Of a stretch of 63,438 bases of DNA, positions 17,342-25,642 are shown one piece after another. Every line of letters begins with the position of its first letter. Positions within the stretch are counted from its first letter, which is position 1. The position numbers and the translations under genes were made by a program. Below the pieces are notes generated by a model that worked only from the letters and a program-made list of their open reading frames with translations, did no database searches and was not told where the DNA came from. This stretch comes from Candidatus Magasanikbacteria bacterium CG11_big_fil_rev_8_21_14_0_20_39_34 (GTDB lineage: Bacteria > Patescibacteriota > Patescibacteriia > Magasanikbacterales > UBA922), in contig PCWN01000008.1 of the NCBI GenBank assembly GCA_002787355.1, positions 1 through 63,438 of the forward strand. The letters run 5' to 3'.

Positions 17342-17368
17342 AAAAGTAAGCATGGGTAGCTTACTTTT
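17342..17368 (-). terminator. Hairpin terminator after the 572-aa gene
   Basis: AAAAGTAAGC (17342-17351) and GCTTACTTTT (17359-17368) form a 10-bp stem with a 7-nt loop. Read leftward it is followed by a T-rich tract. It lies about 80 bp past the stop of the gene ending at 17447. Confidence 0.65.
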
Positions 17369-17446
17369 AAAATGTGGTATTTCTAATATGCTTTGATTAG
17401 GCGGTTTTCTTAATGTTTTTATCTAAATTTAGGTATACTATTTCGC

Positions 17447-19165
17447 CTATGTTGAAAACCCTATCCAAGTGATATCAAATTGTTCCGTGTTTAAGTAATA
17501 GCCCCCCCTACCGTTCTTGATCAAATCAATATCTGTACCAAGTATGTTCTTAACATGGGTATTTATACCTATATTACCCTTTTTATTACTTTGTATTGCG
17601 GCATAGATTGATTTACTCAAATCATTATCCACAGTGCCTTTGTATCCAACTTGTCTAGCTAATCTTACTGCTGTTATTGAAGTAGCATCTTTCAACAGAT
17701 TTATAATATCTAATCGTCTATTTTTTGCTTGGTACAACTTAGATGGATCATTCTTTAAGTAAATGCCTTTTTGTTTATCTACCACGAGCTCTGTCTTTGC
17801 TTGCTCAGGTGAAGATTTCTTTACTTCGTTGAGATTCAAATCTATGGGTTTCTCCTGAGCACTATTTTTAAATTCGTGAGTGTGGGCATGCTCATGCTTG
17901 ACCACCTCCTGTTTTGGTTTGGTAAATTGGTTAAACCTTTCTCTATCCGCATCAGCATCTTTTTCAAATTGATGTAACCTTTCTTTTCTCAACTTATCAC
18001 ACCTACGTGTTATATCTCTAGTCTTGTCCAAAAAAATGACAAGCTGAGGATCTAGCGAAAATTCTTTTCGCCCAAACTTCATCCACAGCTTTTCTAAAAG
18101 ACCATATGCTGTTAGCAGACTATTTTTAACACCAAATTCTCCCCACCACATATCCATATCGTCCAAAGATCCTAAAATGGTGTCTGGCATCCACTCGGGG
18201 AGATTTTCTTTGATTTCTTGAAGAAATTGACGTTCTAAAATTTCATCAAGATACATTTTTAACTGTATGTATTGAGTGTTTAAATCATAGTCACAGATTA
18301 AAATGTAGTTGCCACAGACCGTACTTAATAATTCCACCAGCTGAGATAGTACAATTCTACAAAAGTAAATTGCTTGTTCGTCAGTCAACTTATCGATATC
18401 CACCATCTCACTTTCTCTATTAACACAAATCGCAATTTTTGATAAAAGATTATCTTCCAAACTAAAAACAATCCCATCAGATCCTACCCATTTTTGTTCT
18501 TTTTTTTCGGTGCTCGGAACCTTAGCAAAAATACTATCACCCACAATCTTTACATCATCATATTTTAAATACTTTTCGTATTTTGTCATCACCTCTGATG
18601 CTTTTTCTTCATCCCCAACAAAGACTAAAGGATGTAATACTTTTTCAAGTATTTTCAAAAACATTGAAATCTCTTCTGGTTTTTTAGATGTTGAATAGTA
18701 TGAAAGTACATAAAATACCACCACCCACTTTGTCGTATGCGTAAACATGCTTTCGGGTACGCCTAGTCTCGTAAATATTTGAATAATTTTATTCAACGAA
18801 AATCGACTTCCAATTTCCTTTGCTATTAGTTCTAAAGCATCTAAATTAACAATTCCATCAACACCTAGAATTCGTTTTTTAAGTAACAAAATTCTGTCCG
18901 CCTCTATATAAAACTCAATAAGTCTATTTCCTATTTCACGATGTGTTTGCTTTTTCATTTCCTCCCAGTCGTAAACCACAACCTCAAGATCTATCAAGAT
19001 TTGAATCAAATCATCGTTTCGTTCGTCAGTTGTAACAGTATAAGCATGCCCCGCCTGTACATCACCGACTATTCGCAACGCTTTTTCAAATAATTCTTTA
19101 TGCTGAATTAATTGATCAGTTGTTTTGATGTGACTATATAAGTTACTTCTCCTAGAAATAGCCAT
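17447..19165 (-). CDS. Unrecognised 572-aa protein, divergent from the methyltransferase cassette
   Basis: I do not recognise this protein. The first 400 residues look like a helical repeat fold without obvious catalytic motifs. A charged low-complexity linker at about 395-470 contains HEHAHTHE. The last 100 residues (KNRRLDIINLLKDATSITAVRLARQVGYKG, in part) resemble a winged-helix DNA-binding domain. It is transcribed away from the HTH/methyltransferase/helicase genes, with a 67-bp shared upstream region, and has its own terminator. Position suggests a regulator or sensor of that cassette (inference). Confidence 0.7.
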   Translation of the reverse strand: MAISRRSNLYSHIKTTDQLIQHKELFEKALRIVGDVQAGHAYTVTTDERNDDLIQILIDLEVVVYDWEEMKKQTHREIGNRLIEFYIEADRILLLKKRILGVDGIVNLDALELIAKEIGSRFSLNKIIQIFTRLGVPESMFTHTTKWVVVFYVLSYYSTSKKPEEISMFLKILEKVLHPLVFVGDEEKASEVMTKYEKYLKYDDVKIVGDSIFAKVPSTEKKEQKWVGSDGIVFSLEDNLLSKIAICVNRESEMVDIDKLTDEQAIYFCRIVLSQLVELLSTVCGNYILICDYDLNTQYIQLKMYLDEILERQFLQEIKENLPEWMPDTILGSLDDMDMWWGEFGVKNSLLTAYGLLEKLWMKFGRKEFSLDPQLVIFLDKTRDITRRCDKLRKERLHQFEKDADADRERFNQFTKPKQEVVKHEHAHTHEFKNSAQEKPIDLNLNEVKKSSPEQAKTELVVDKQKGIYLKNDPSKLYQAKNRRLDIINLLKDATSITAVRLARQVGYKGTVDNDLSKSIYAAIQSNKKGNIGINTHVKNILGTDIDLIKNGRGGYYLNTEQFDITWIGFST

Positions 19166-19232
19166 ATTTTGTCGTAATATTCATTTTAATGTATACTTAT
19201 GTTAACTTATATAAACTCTTAGATCAAGAGCT

Positions 19233-19418
19233 ATGGACACGCAAAAAATGCCTCAATTGCTCACACTAAAGGAGGCATGTGAGATATTGAATTGTCATCC
19301 CAACACACTACGGAAGTGGGATAACGAAGGAAAACTCAAAGCCATACGGTTTGGCTCCCGAGGAGATCGAAGATACAAAAAAGAGAACATCTTAATGTTC
19401 ATAGAAAAACAAACATAA
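19233..19418 (+). CDS. Small HTH protein (excisionase/MerR-like)
   Basis: A 61-aa protein with a single helix-turn-helix of the HTH_17/excisionase type: LLTLKEACEILNCHPNTLRKW, the wing GKLKAIRFGSRGDRRY and a final helix. Such proteins serve as recombination directionality factors or as transcriptional regulators of restriction-type operons. It sits 7 nt before the DNA methyltransferase gene, so it is probably co-transcribed and could act as controller (C-protein-like) or excisionase. Both readings are open. Confidence 0.85.
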   Translation: MDTQKMPQLLTLKEACEILNCHPNTLRKWDNEGKLKAIRFGSRGDRRYKKENILMFIEKQT

Positions 19419-19425
19419 TTTATCT

Positions 19426-22080
19426 ATGAATATATACGAAATTCCTGATAAAATCGATAACATACTATTTCCTCTTAATAAGGAATTATTTTTGTACGAT
19501 TTTTTAGGTATCTACAACTTACCCAAAAGTACAATTACACTCACACAAAAAAATCCATATAAACTGTCCGGGAAAGATAATGAAATTATCATAAAAAACA
19601 GGATTCAATTTTATGTTGTAAAAGAAGTAGAGGATTTGCACGAGACAATACACAATTTTCAAACCAACCCATCTAAGTATAAACCCCGATTTATAATCGT
19701 TACTGATTTCGAAACTTTACTAGCTGTTGATACCAAAACTAACGAAACGCTAGATATACCAATAACGAAACTATCTCGACACTATACTTTTTTTCTACCT
19801 TTAGCAAAAATTGAAAAAACACAAATTGACAATGAAAATCCGGCTGATGTTCGGGCTTCGATCAAACTTGCAAAGCTATACGATCAGATAATAAAAGATA
19901 ATAATAATAACAAATCAAAATTACAGGATCTTGATGTTTTCCTTACTCGTCTCTTGTTTTGTTACTTTGCAGAAGATACCAAAATTTTTCATGCAGATGA
20001 AGAAAGTATTTTTAGCAACTCATTGGGGTCACATACAAAAAATGATGGTTCTGACCTTTCCATATATATAAAAGAACTATACAGAGTGTTAAACACTCCC
20101 ATCAATGAGCGACAAAATATACCATCTCATTTTGCAAAATTTCCGTACGTAAACGGTGGTCTTTTTGAAAAAGAAATTACTCTCCCAGTGTTTACAACTC
20201 AATCAAGAAAAATGATTTTGGAAACAGCAAAGCTTGATTGGAGTTGTATTAACCCAGATATTTTTGGTTCAATGATTCAGGCTGTTGTTAATCCGGATGA
20301 ACGAGAAAATTTAGGGATGCACTACACCTCTGTTTCTAATATCATGAAAGTTTTAAAGCCTCTCTTTTTAGATGAACTTTACGAAGAATTTGATAAAGCC
20401 AACTCTGTCTCAAAGTTAGAAAAACTTCGAAAAAGAATAATTGATATCCGCATTTTTGATCCTGCATGTGGGTCTGGAAATTTCTTAATTACGGCATATA
20501 AGAGACTTTCTGAGCTCGAAAGTGAGATAATTAAGAAAGCCAAAGATCTCGGTAAAGATGTTCTCCCAATTTCAGGGATGTCTTTAAACAATTTCTATGG
20601 AATCGAGATTGACCATTTTGCTAGTGAAGTTGCAAAATTATCGCTATGGATTACTCAGTATCAAGTTAATGAATTGTTTCAGGATAATTTTGGAATCATG
20701 AAACCTATACTACCTCTTACACAAAGTGGAAACATTTTTTATGGGAATTCAGCAGTCATTGACTGGACCGAAGTCTGCCCTCGAAAATATGGAGAAGTGG
20801 ACTTAGAAATATATATAGTAGGCAATCCACCATTTGGTGGTTCTCGCAAACAGACTAAGGAACAGAAAAATGATATGGATAAAGTTTTTTCTGGTATTAT
20901 CCAAAAGTTCAAATCTCTCGATTACGTTGCAATCTGGTATTATAAACTAGCTAAATATATTATCGGTTCAAATATCTCTGGAGCACTTGTCTCAACTAAT
21001 TCGATTTCTCAGGGTTTGCAGGTTTCAATTTTTTGGCCTTATATCTTGAATATGGGAATTGAAATTTCTTTCGCATATACGTCATTTAAGTGGAAAAATT
21101 TGGCAAAGGGGAATGCTGGAGTTACAGTTGTAATTATTGGGCTCTCATCAAATCCTCAGAAGAAAATTTTATATTCAGAAAATACATATGAACTTGTAGA
21201 TAACATTAATCCTTATTTAGTAGGTAGCCCAAATCTAATTATTGAACCTCAAGCTAGGCCTATTTCATCATTTCATGAAATGAACTTTGGCAATATGCCC
21301 GCTGATGGTGGCCATTTACTTTTGACAGAAAATGAAAAAAAAACTGTCATAGAAGAAGATCCGCGCGTAGGTCAATTTATCAGAGAATACGTGTCTGCTA
21401 AGGAATATCTTGATGGAAAAAAACGTTATTGTATCTGGTTAGATGGTGTAAATAGAAATAAATATGATGATATTTCAATTTTGACTAGACGTATTGAACT
21501 GGTTAGAAAAGTTAGGTTAAACTCGTCTAGACCGCATCTTGCAGAATATCCATACTTATTTGCACAAATAACTCAGAACTTTAATTATGATCAAATAGTA
21601 ATCCCAGGTATTTCATCAGAGAACAGAACGTATGTTCCTATTTGGATTTCACCAAAAGATGCTATAGTCAGTAATCGCTGTTACATAATTCCAACAATAG
21701 ATTTGTCTCTAATAGGCATACTGCAATCCAAGATGCATATGATTTGGTTTCATGCAGTTGGAGGAAAACTTGAAACGCGTTTAAGCTATTCAAAAAATAT
21801 TGTTTATAATACTTTTCCGTTTCCAGAAATTTCAAAAGAACAGAAGGATCTAATCATTGATCATGTGTATAATATTTTAGATACACGTGAAAAGTATCCA
21901 GAAAAAACTCTAGCTAAAATGTATAACACAGAATCAATGCCAAAAGATTTACTTGAAGCACATGAGATGCTAGATGAAGTAATTGAGAAAATATACAGAA
22001 AGAAACCTTTTGAAAACGATGAGGAAAGGCTTGCTCATCTCTTCGATCTTTATGAAGAAATGATTACTAATGAAAAATAA
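19426..22080 (+). CDS. MmeI-like class I DNA N6-adenine methyltransferase
   Basis: An 884-aa protein. The SAM motif DPACGSGNFL is at about 345-354 and the catalytic motif IV NPPFGG at about 467-472, in the gamma-class order of motif I before IV. The N-terminal 60-170 region (FLYDFLGIYNLPKSTI, then ENPADVRAS) matches the opening of MmeI-type single-chain type IIG/IIL enzymes. The C-terminal 350 residues would hold the target-recognition and C-terminal domains. At the expected nuclease ExK position the sequence reads YVVK, so cleavage by this chain looks lost. It is followed by a helicase gene and a GIY-YIG gene with almost no spacing. Confidence 0.85.
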   Translation: MNIYEIPDKIDNILFPLNKELFLYDFLGIYNLPKSTITLTQKNPYKLSGKDNEIIIKNRIQFYVVKEVEDLHETIHNFQTNPSKYKPRFIIVTDFETLLAVDTKTNETLDIPITKLSRHYTFFLPLAKIEKTQIDNENPADVRASIKLAKLYDQIIKDNNNNKSKLQDLDVFLTRLLFCYFAEDTKIFHADEESIFSNSLGSHTKNDGSDLSIYIKELYRVLNTPINERQNIPSHFAKFPYVNGGLFEKEITLPVFTTQSRKMILETAKLDWSCINPDIFGSMIQAVVNPDERENLGMHYTSVSNIMKVLKPLFLDELYEEFDKANSVSKLEKLRKRIIDIRIFDPACGSGNFLITAYKRLSELESEIIKKAKDLGKDVLPISGMSLNNFYGIEIDHFASEVAKLSLWITQYQVNELFQDNFGIMKPILPLTQSGNIFYGNSAVIDWTEVCPRKYGEVDLEIYIVGNPPFGGSRKQTKEQKNDMDKVFSGIIQKFKSLDYVAIWYYKLAKYIIGSNISGALVSTNSISQGLQVSIFWPYILNMGIEISFAYTSFKWKNLAKGNAGVTVVIIGLSSNPQKKILYSENTYELVDNINPYLVGSPNLIIEPQARPISSFHEMNFGNMPADGGHLLLTENEKKTVIEEDPRVGQFIREYVSAKEYLDGKKRYCIWLDGVNRNKYDDISILTRRIELVRKVRLNSSRPHLAEYPYLFAQITQNFNYDQIVIPGISSENRTYVPIWISPKDAIVSNRCYIIPTIDLSLIGILQSKMHMIWFHAVGGKLETRLSYSKNIVYNTFPFPEISKEQKDLIIDHVYNILDTREKYPEKTLAKMYNTESMPKDLLEAHEMLDEVIEKIYRKKPFENDEERLAHLFDLYEEMITNEK

Positions 22081-24004
22081 TATGAAAACTATTCAAGTAG
22101 CAGAAGTTACATACAAGCAATCTGGAGAGAGTACAAAAACTAACGAGCTTGGAATGCGTGAAATGCAAGCTAAGGCTTACGAACAACGTACGGCTCAATA
22201 TCTTCTCATTAAAGCACCTCCTGCGTCCGGTAAATCACGTGCTCTTATGTTTATTGCACTTGATAAGTTGTACAACCAAGACATAAAGAAAGTGATTGTT
22301 GCAGTTCCAGAAAAATCTATTGGAGGATCTTTTAAAAACACAGATCTAACTAGCCATGGATTCTTTACTGATTGGAGTTTAAATGATAATTACAATTTGT
22401 GTACACCTGGCACCGATGGTAGCAAAAGTAAGATTACAACATTCAAAAACTTCATAAAGAATGATGAAAAAATCTTGATTTGTACTCATGCTACGCTCCG
22501 ATTTGCAGCCGACCAGCTGAGTGATGAGGATTTTAATAATACGCTTGTTGCAATTGATGAGTTTCATCATGTATCCGCAGATAAAGAAAATAGTAGACTT
22601 GGATCTGTCCTTCATGGAATTATGACTAATTCAAACGCACATATTGTAGCAATGACAGGATCATATTTTCGTGGAGATGGTGTTGCCGTATTACTTCCAG
22701 AAGATGAACAAAAATTCACTAAAGTTACATACAACTATTATCAACAGTTGAATGGATATAAATATTTGAAAACATTAGGTATTGGATACCACTTTTATAG
22801 TGGGAAATACTTATCAGCCATTGGTGAAGTACTAGATACTGATAAAAAAACTATATTGCATATCCCAAATGTAAATTCTGGTGAATCTACAAAAGACAAA
22901 CTCAACGAGGTCGATATGATTCTCGACATCATTGGAGAAGTAGATCATCAGGATCATGATACAGGTATTATTTATGTAAAACGTGATAGTGATGGAAAGT
23001 TACTCAAAGTAGCCAATTTGGTTGATGATGCCAGAGATCGAGACAAAATCGTCGATTACCTCCGTAATATGTCAGAAGAAGATGACATGGATATTATTAT
23101 TGCTCTCGGTATGGCCAAAGAAGGTTTTGATTGGCCATATTGTGAGCATGCCTTAACTGTAGGATACAGAAGCTCTCTTACTGAAATTATTCAAATTATC
23201 GGGCGTTGCACTCGAGACAGTGCAAACAAAACACATGCACAATTTACAAATCTTATTGCACAACCAGATGCAACAGATGAAACCGTAAAAATATCGGTTA
23301 ACAACATGCTAAAGGCTATAACTTGCTCGCTTTTGATGGAACAAGTTATGGCACCACATTTTGAATTTAAAGCGAAATCAACTAAACAGGGCAACCCAGG
23401 AGATATATTAATAAAGGGTTTTAAAGAACCTAGTACAGTTCGAGTAAAAGATATTATTGAATCAGATATCCATGATCTTAAAGCTTCAATTCTTCAAGAT
23501 GATCAAGTTGTAAGAGCTCTGCCAGGTAACATCGATGCAGAAGTGTTAAACAAGGTAATGATTCCTAAAATTATTAAGGAAAAATACCCAGATCTGACAG
23601 AGCAAGAAATTGAAGAAGTCCGTCAGCATGTTGTTGTAGACTCGGTTATAAAAAATGGAGAAATTAAAGAAGTAGGAAATCAAAAATTTGTCCGTATGGC
23701 GGGACAATTTGTAAATATTGAAGATCTTGCTATAGATCTTATTGATCGCATAAACCCATTCCAAGAGGCCTACGAAATACTCTCCAAAGAGGTAACAACT
23801 GCTACACTGAAAGTAATTCAAGATATAATTGATGCATCAAGAATTGAAATCACACCAGAGGAGGCTGCACTACAATGGCCAAAGATTCAAGCTTTTTACG
23901 AAAAAAATGGCCGTAAACCAGACATGAAATCAGAAGATCCACTTGAACGTCGAATGGCTGAGGTAGTAATCTACTTAACACAAATTAAGGCAAAACGAGG
24001 ATAA
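22070..24004 (+). CDS. DEAD/DEAH-type SF2 helicase
   Basis: A 644-aa protein (ATG 22070 overlaps the methyltransferase end by 11 bp; ATG 22082 is an alternative). The Walker A motif APPASGKS is near residue 49, the DEFHH Walker B box near 163, MTGSYF is motif III, and IIQIIGRCTRD near 374 is motif VI. These give a complete SF2 ATPase. No PD-(D/E)xK or HNH nuclease motif was seen in the C-terminal half. The last 50 residues (FYEKNGRKP, then ERRMAEV) form a short domain also found at the N-terminus of the next protein. It likely translocates on DNA for the cassette's restriction-like activity (inference). Confidence 0.88.
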   Translation: MKNNMKTIQVAEVTYKQSGESTKTNELGMREMQAKAYEQRTAQYLLIKAPPASGKSRALMFIALDKLYNQDIKKVIVAVPEKSIGGSFKNTDLTSHGFFTDWSLNDNYNLCTPGTDGSKSKITTFKNFIKNDEKILICTHATLRFAADQLSDEDFNNTLVAIDEFHHVSADKENSRLGSVLHGIMTNSNAHIVAMTGSYFRGDGVAVLLPEDEQKFTKVTYNYYQQLNGYKYLKTLGIGYHFYSGKYLSAIGEVLDTDKKTILHIPNVNSGESTKDKLNEVDMILDIIGEVDHQDHDTGIIYVKRDSDGKLLKVANLVDDARDRDKIVDYLRNMSEEDDMDIIIALGMAKEGFDWPYCEHALTVGYRSSLTEIIQIIGRCTRDSANKTHAQFTNLIAQPDATDETVKISVNNMLKAITCSLLMEQVMAPHFEFKAKSTKQGNPGDILIKGFKEPSTVRVKDIIESDIHDLKASILQDDQVVRALPGNIDAEVLNKVMIPKIIKEKYPDLTEQEIEEVRQHVVVDSVIKNGEIKEVGNQKFVRMAGQFVNIEDLAIDLIDRINPFQEAYEILSKEVTTATLKVIQDIIDASRIEITPEEAALQWPKIQAFYEKNGRKPDMKSEDPLERRMAEVVIYLTQIKAKRG

Positions 24005-24009
24005 TAGTT

Positions 24010-25155
24010 ATGAATGAAGAAGAACTGTACAAATTAATAGAACAAGACCAGCACAATTTGTTGGTTCCAGAAAAAAAGCCTCAGAAAGTTACGTCATCTG
24101 ATAGACTTGTTGATTCATTTTTAGAAATTAGCAATTTTTATATTGAACATGGTCGAGAGCCACGGAAAGGGACAGACATCACTGAAAGAAAGCTAGCTGC
24201 TCGTCTTGCTGGTTTTCGTGATAATCCTGAACATGTCGAGGTTTTAAAACAATATGATGAACACGGCTTACTAACTATTTACGCTTCTCAGCCTGAAACA
24301 ATTACGGATATTTTTGAAGATGATTCACTGGGAATTTTAGATATTGAAGAAAGCTCAATTCTTAATATAAAGAATGTCCCCGTCGATACTCGTACAACCC
24401 CAGAATTCATTGCCAAAAGAAAACCTTGTAAAGATTTCTTAAAATATGAACATTTGTTCAACGGCATACAAACAGGTTTACTGAATGGTACTTGGGTGTT
24501 TGGAGAAATAGACAAACATACTGAGCTACAACCTGGAACTTTTTTTATCCTTAGCGGTATTGTTGGTTATATCCAAGAAAGCGAGGAAATGGAAAAAGAT
24601 GAAAAGAAAAGAATTGACGCACGTCTACGTGTTATCTTTGAAAATGGTACTGAATCAAACATGTTCCTACAATCTCTTCGCAGGTCTATTCAGAAAGAAA
24701 ATGGTAAGATTATTAGACCAATCAAACCGATGGAGATTGAAAATGAAGATACTCAAACAGGACATATCTATGTATTAAAATCCAAAAGTAAAGTTCCTCG
24801 TATATCAAGTATAAAGGATTTGTATAAAATTGGCTTTACCACAAACCTTGTCGAAGATCGGATTAAAGGAGCTGAGCTAGACCCAACATATCTAATGGCA
24901 CCTATTAAGGTAGCTTTGGATTATACTTGTTTCAACATAAATCCTCATAGGTTCGAAAGGCTGATTCACAGGCTGTTTGGAGAAGCAAAATTAGACATAG
25001 AGATGTTTGATAGTAATGGAGTATCCTACACCCCGAAGGAGTGGTTTGTTGTTCCACTTGATGTCATTGAGCAGGCTATCGAGTTAATAATTAACGGAGA
25101 AATTATTAACTATAGTTATGATCATAGAAACAAGATCATGATTAAAAAGAGGTAA
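24010..25155 (+). CDS. GIY-YIG nuclease-domain protein (T5orf172/MUG113 type)
   Basis: A 381-aa protein. Residues about 27-75 hold a short domain (FYIEHGREP, then ERKLAARL) resembling the end of the preceding helicase. The C-terminal domain from about residue 251 is GIY-YIG-like: GHIYVLKS, then DLYKIGFTT, the Arg in EDRIKGAE and the Glu in RFERLIHRLF, closing with EWFVVPL. This is the layout of the T5orf172/MUG113 subgroup. It would supply the nuclease that the methyltransferase and helicase lack (inference). It starts 5 nt after the helicase stop. Confidence 0.85.
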   Translation: MNEEELYKLIEQDQHNLLVPEKKPQKVTSSDRLVDSFLEISNFYIEHGREPRKGTDITERKLAARLAGFRDNPEHVEVLKQYDEHGLLTIYASQPETITDIFEDDSLGILDIEESSILNIKNVPVDTRTTPEFIAKRKPCKDFLKYEHLFNGIQTGLLNGTWVFGEIDKHTELQPGTFFILSGIVGYIQESEEMEKDEKKRIDARLRVIFENGTESNMFLQSLRRSIQKENGKIIRPIKPMEIENEDTQTGHIYVLKSKSKVPRISSIKDLYKIGFTTNLVEDRIKGAELDPTYLMAPIKVALDYTCFNINPHRFERLIHRLFGEAKLDIEMFDSNGVSYTPKEWFVVPLDVIEQAIELIINGEIINYSYDHRNKIMIKKR

Positions 25156-25167
25156 GTAGACGGTTTT

Positions 25168-25384
25168 ATGGAAGAAAATACCCATACAGTCAAGTGCAAA
25201 AAAATGTAACTGACTATATATTTACGACTCAATCAATAGACTTAAGCAATGGTGTGAAGATGCAAACGATCGTCAGAAGAAAATTGAGTATCAAATGCTC
25301 TATGTTAAGCAAGAAACCTGGGAAAAATATACTCCAAAGACCTTTGAAGAACTGATTAAGCTTACAAAAAATGCAAAACAGTAA
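25168..25384 (+). pseudogene. Frameshifted N-terminal copy of the gene at 27121
   Basis: Joining three frames gives KYPYSQVQKNVTDYI and then YDSINRLKQWCED. This matches KYPEGQMQRNVTDYINDSIDRLKEWC of the intact protein at 27121-27687. One frameshift lies in the A run near 25175 and another near 25221. The remainder runs in frame to TAA 25384 but diverges in sequence. It is a broken paralogue or a relic of duplication within the island. Confidence 0.7.
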
Positions 25385-25553
25385 GACGCAAAAGACCAAT
25401 TATGAATTTTCAGAAGAAGAACTAAAAAACCTTGTAAACTTCTTTGTAACTCTCAAAAAAATCGACCAACGAATACGTGCTGAAAAAAAGAATGCTAATA
25501 CTCCCCCTTTATGCCAGAAACCAAAGACGACCAAGAAGTCGAAGAAGATTTAA
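25371..25553 (+). CDS. Small hypothetical protein in the island
   Basis: A 60-aa, highly charged and helical protein (YEFSEEELKNLVNFFVTLKK core, Lys-rich tail). Its ATG overlaps the end of the frameshifted gene. The sequence looks protein-like, with an amphipathic helix, but no family is recognised. It overlaps the next small frame by 43 bp, so only one of the two may be made. Confidence 0.4.
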   Translation: MQNSKTQKTNYEFSEEELKNLVNFFVTLKKIDQRIRAEKKNANTPPLCQKPKTTKKSKKI

Positions 25554-25621
25554 CTCTCTTTGCTGAAATCATCTTTGATAAATTCTTGGCAGAAGTCAAA
25601 AAGCAAAAAAATAGTGAGTAG
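25511..25621 (+). CDS. 36-aa acidic hypothetical peptide
   Basis: ATG 25511 opens 36 codons (MPETKDDQEVEEDL start, then an amphipathic helix IIFDKFLAEVKK). It overlaps the preceding frame by 43 bp and ends 21 nt before the DUF2779 gene. The helix pattern looks coding, but the length makes this uncertain. Confidence 0.35.
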   Translation: MPETKDDQEVEEDLTLFAEIIFDKFLAEVKKQKNSE

Positions 25622-25642
25622 CAGTGGAGAATAAAAATTACT

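Noticed and set aside
19426-25155. BREX or DISARM system
   Set aside because: No BrxL/PglZ/BrxC-like or DrmA/DrmB-like gene was recognised; only the methyltransferase and helicase activities overlap in kind.
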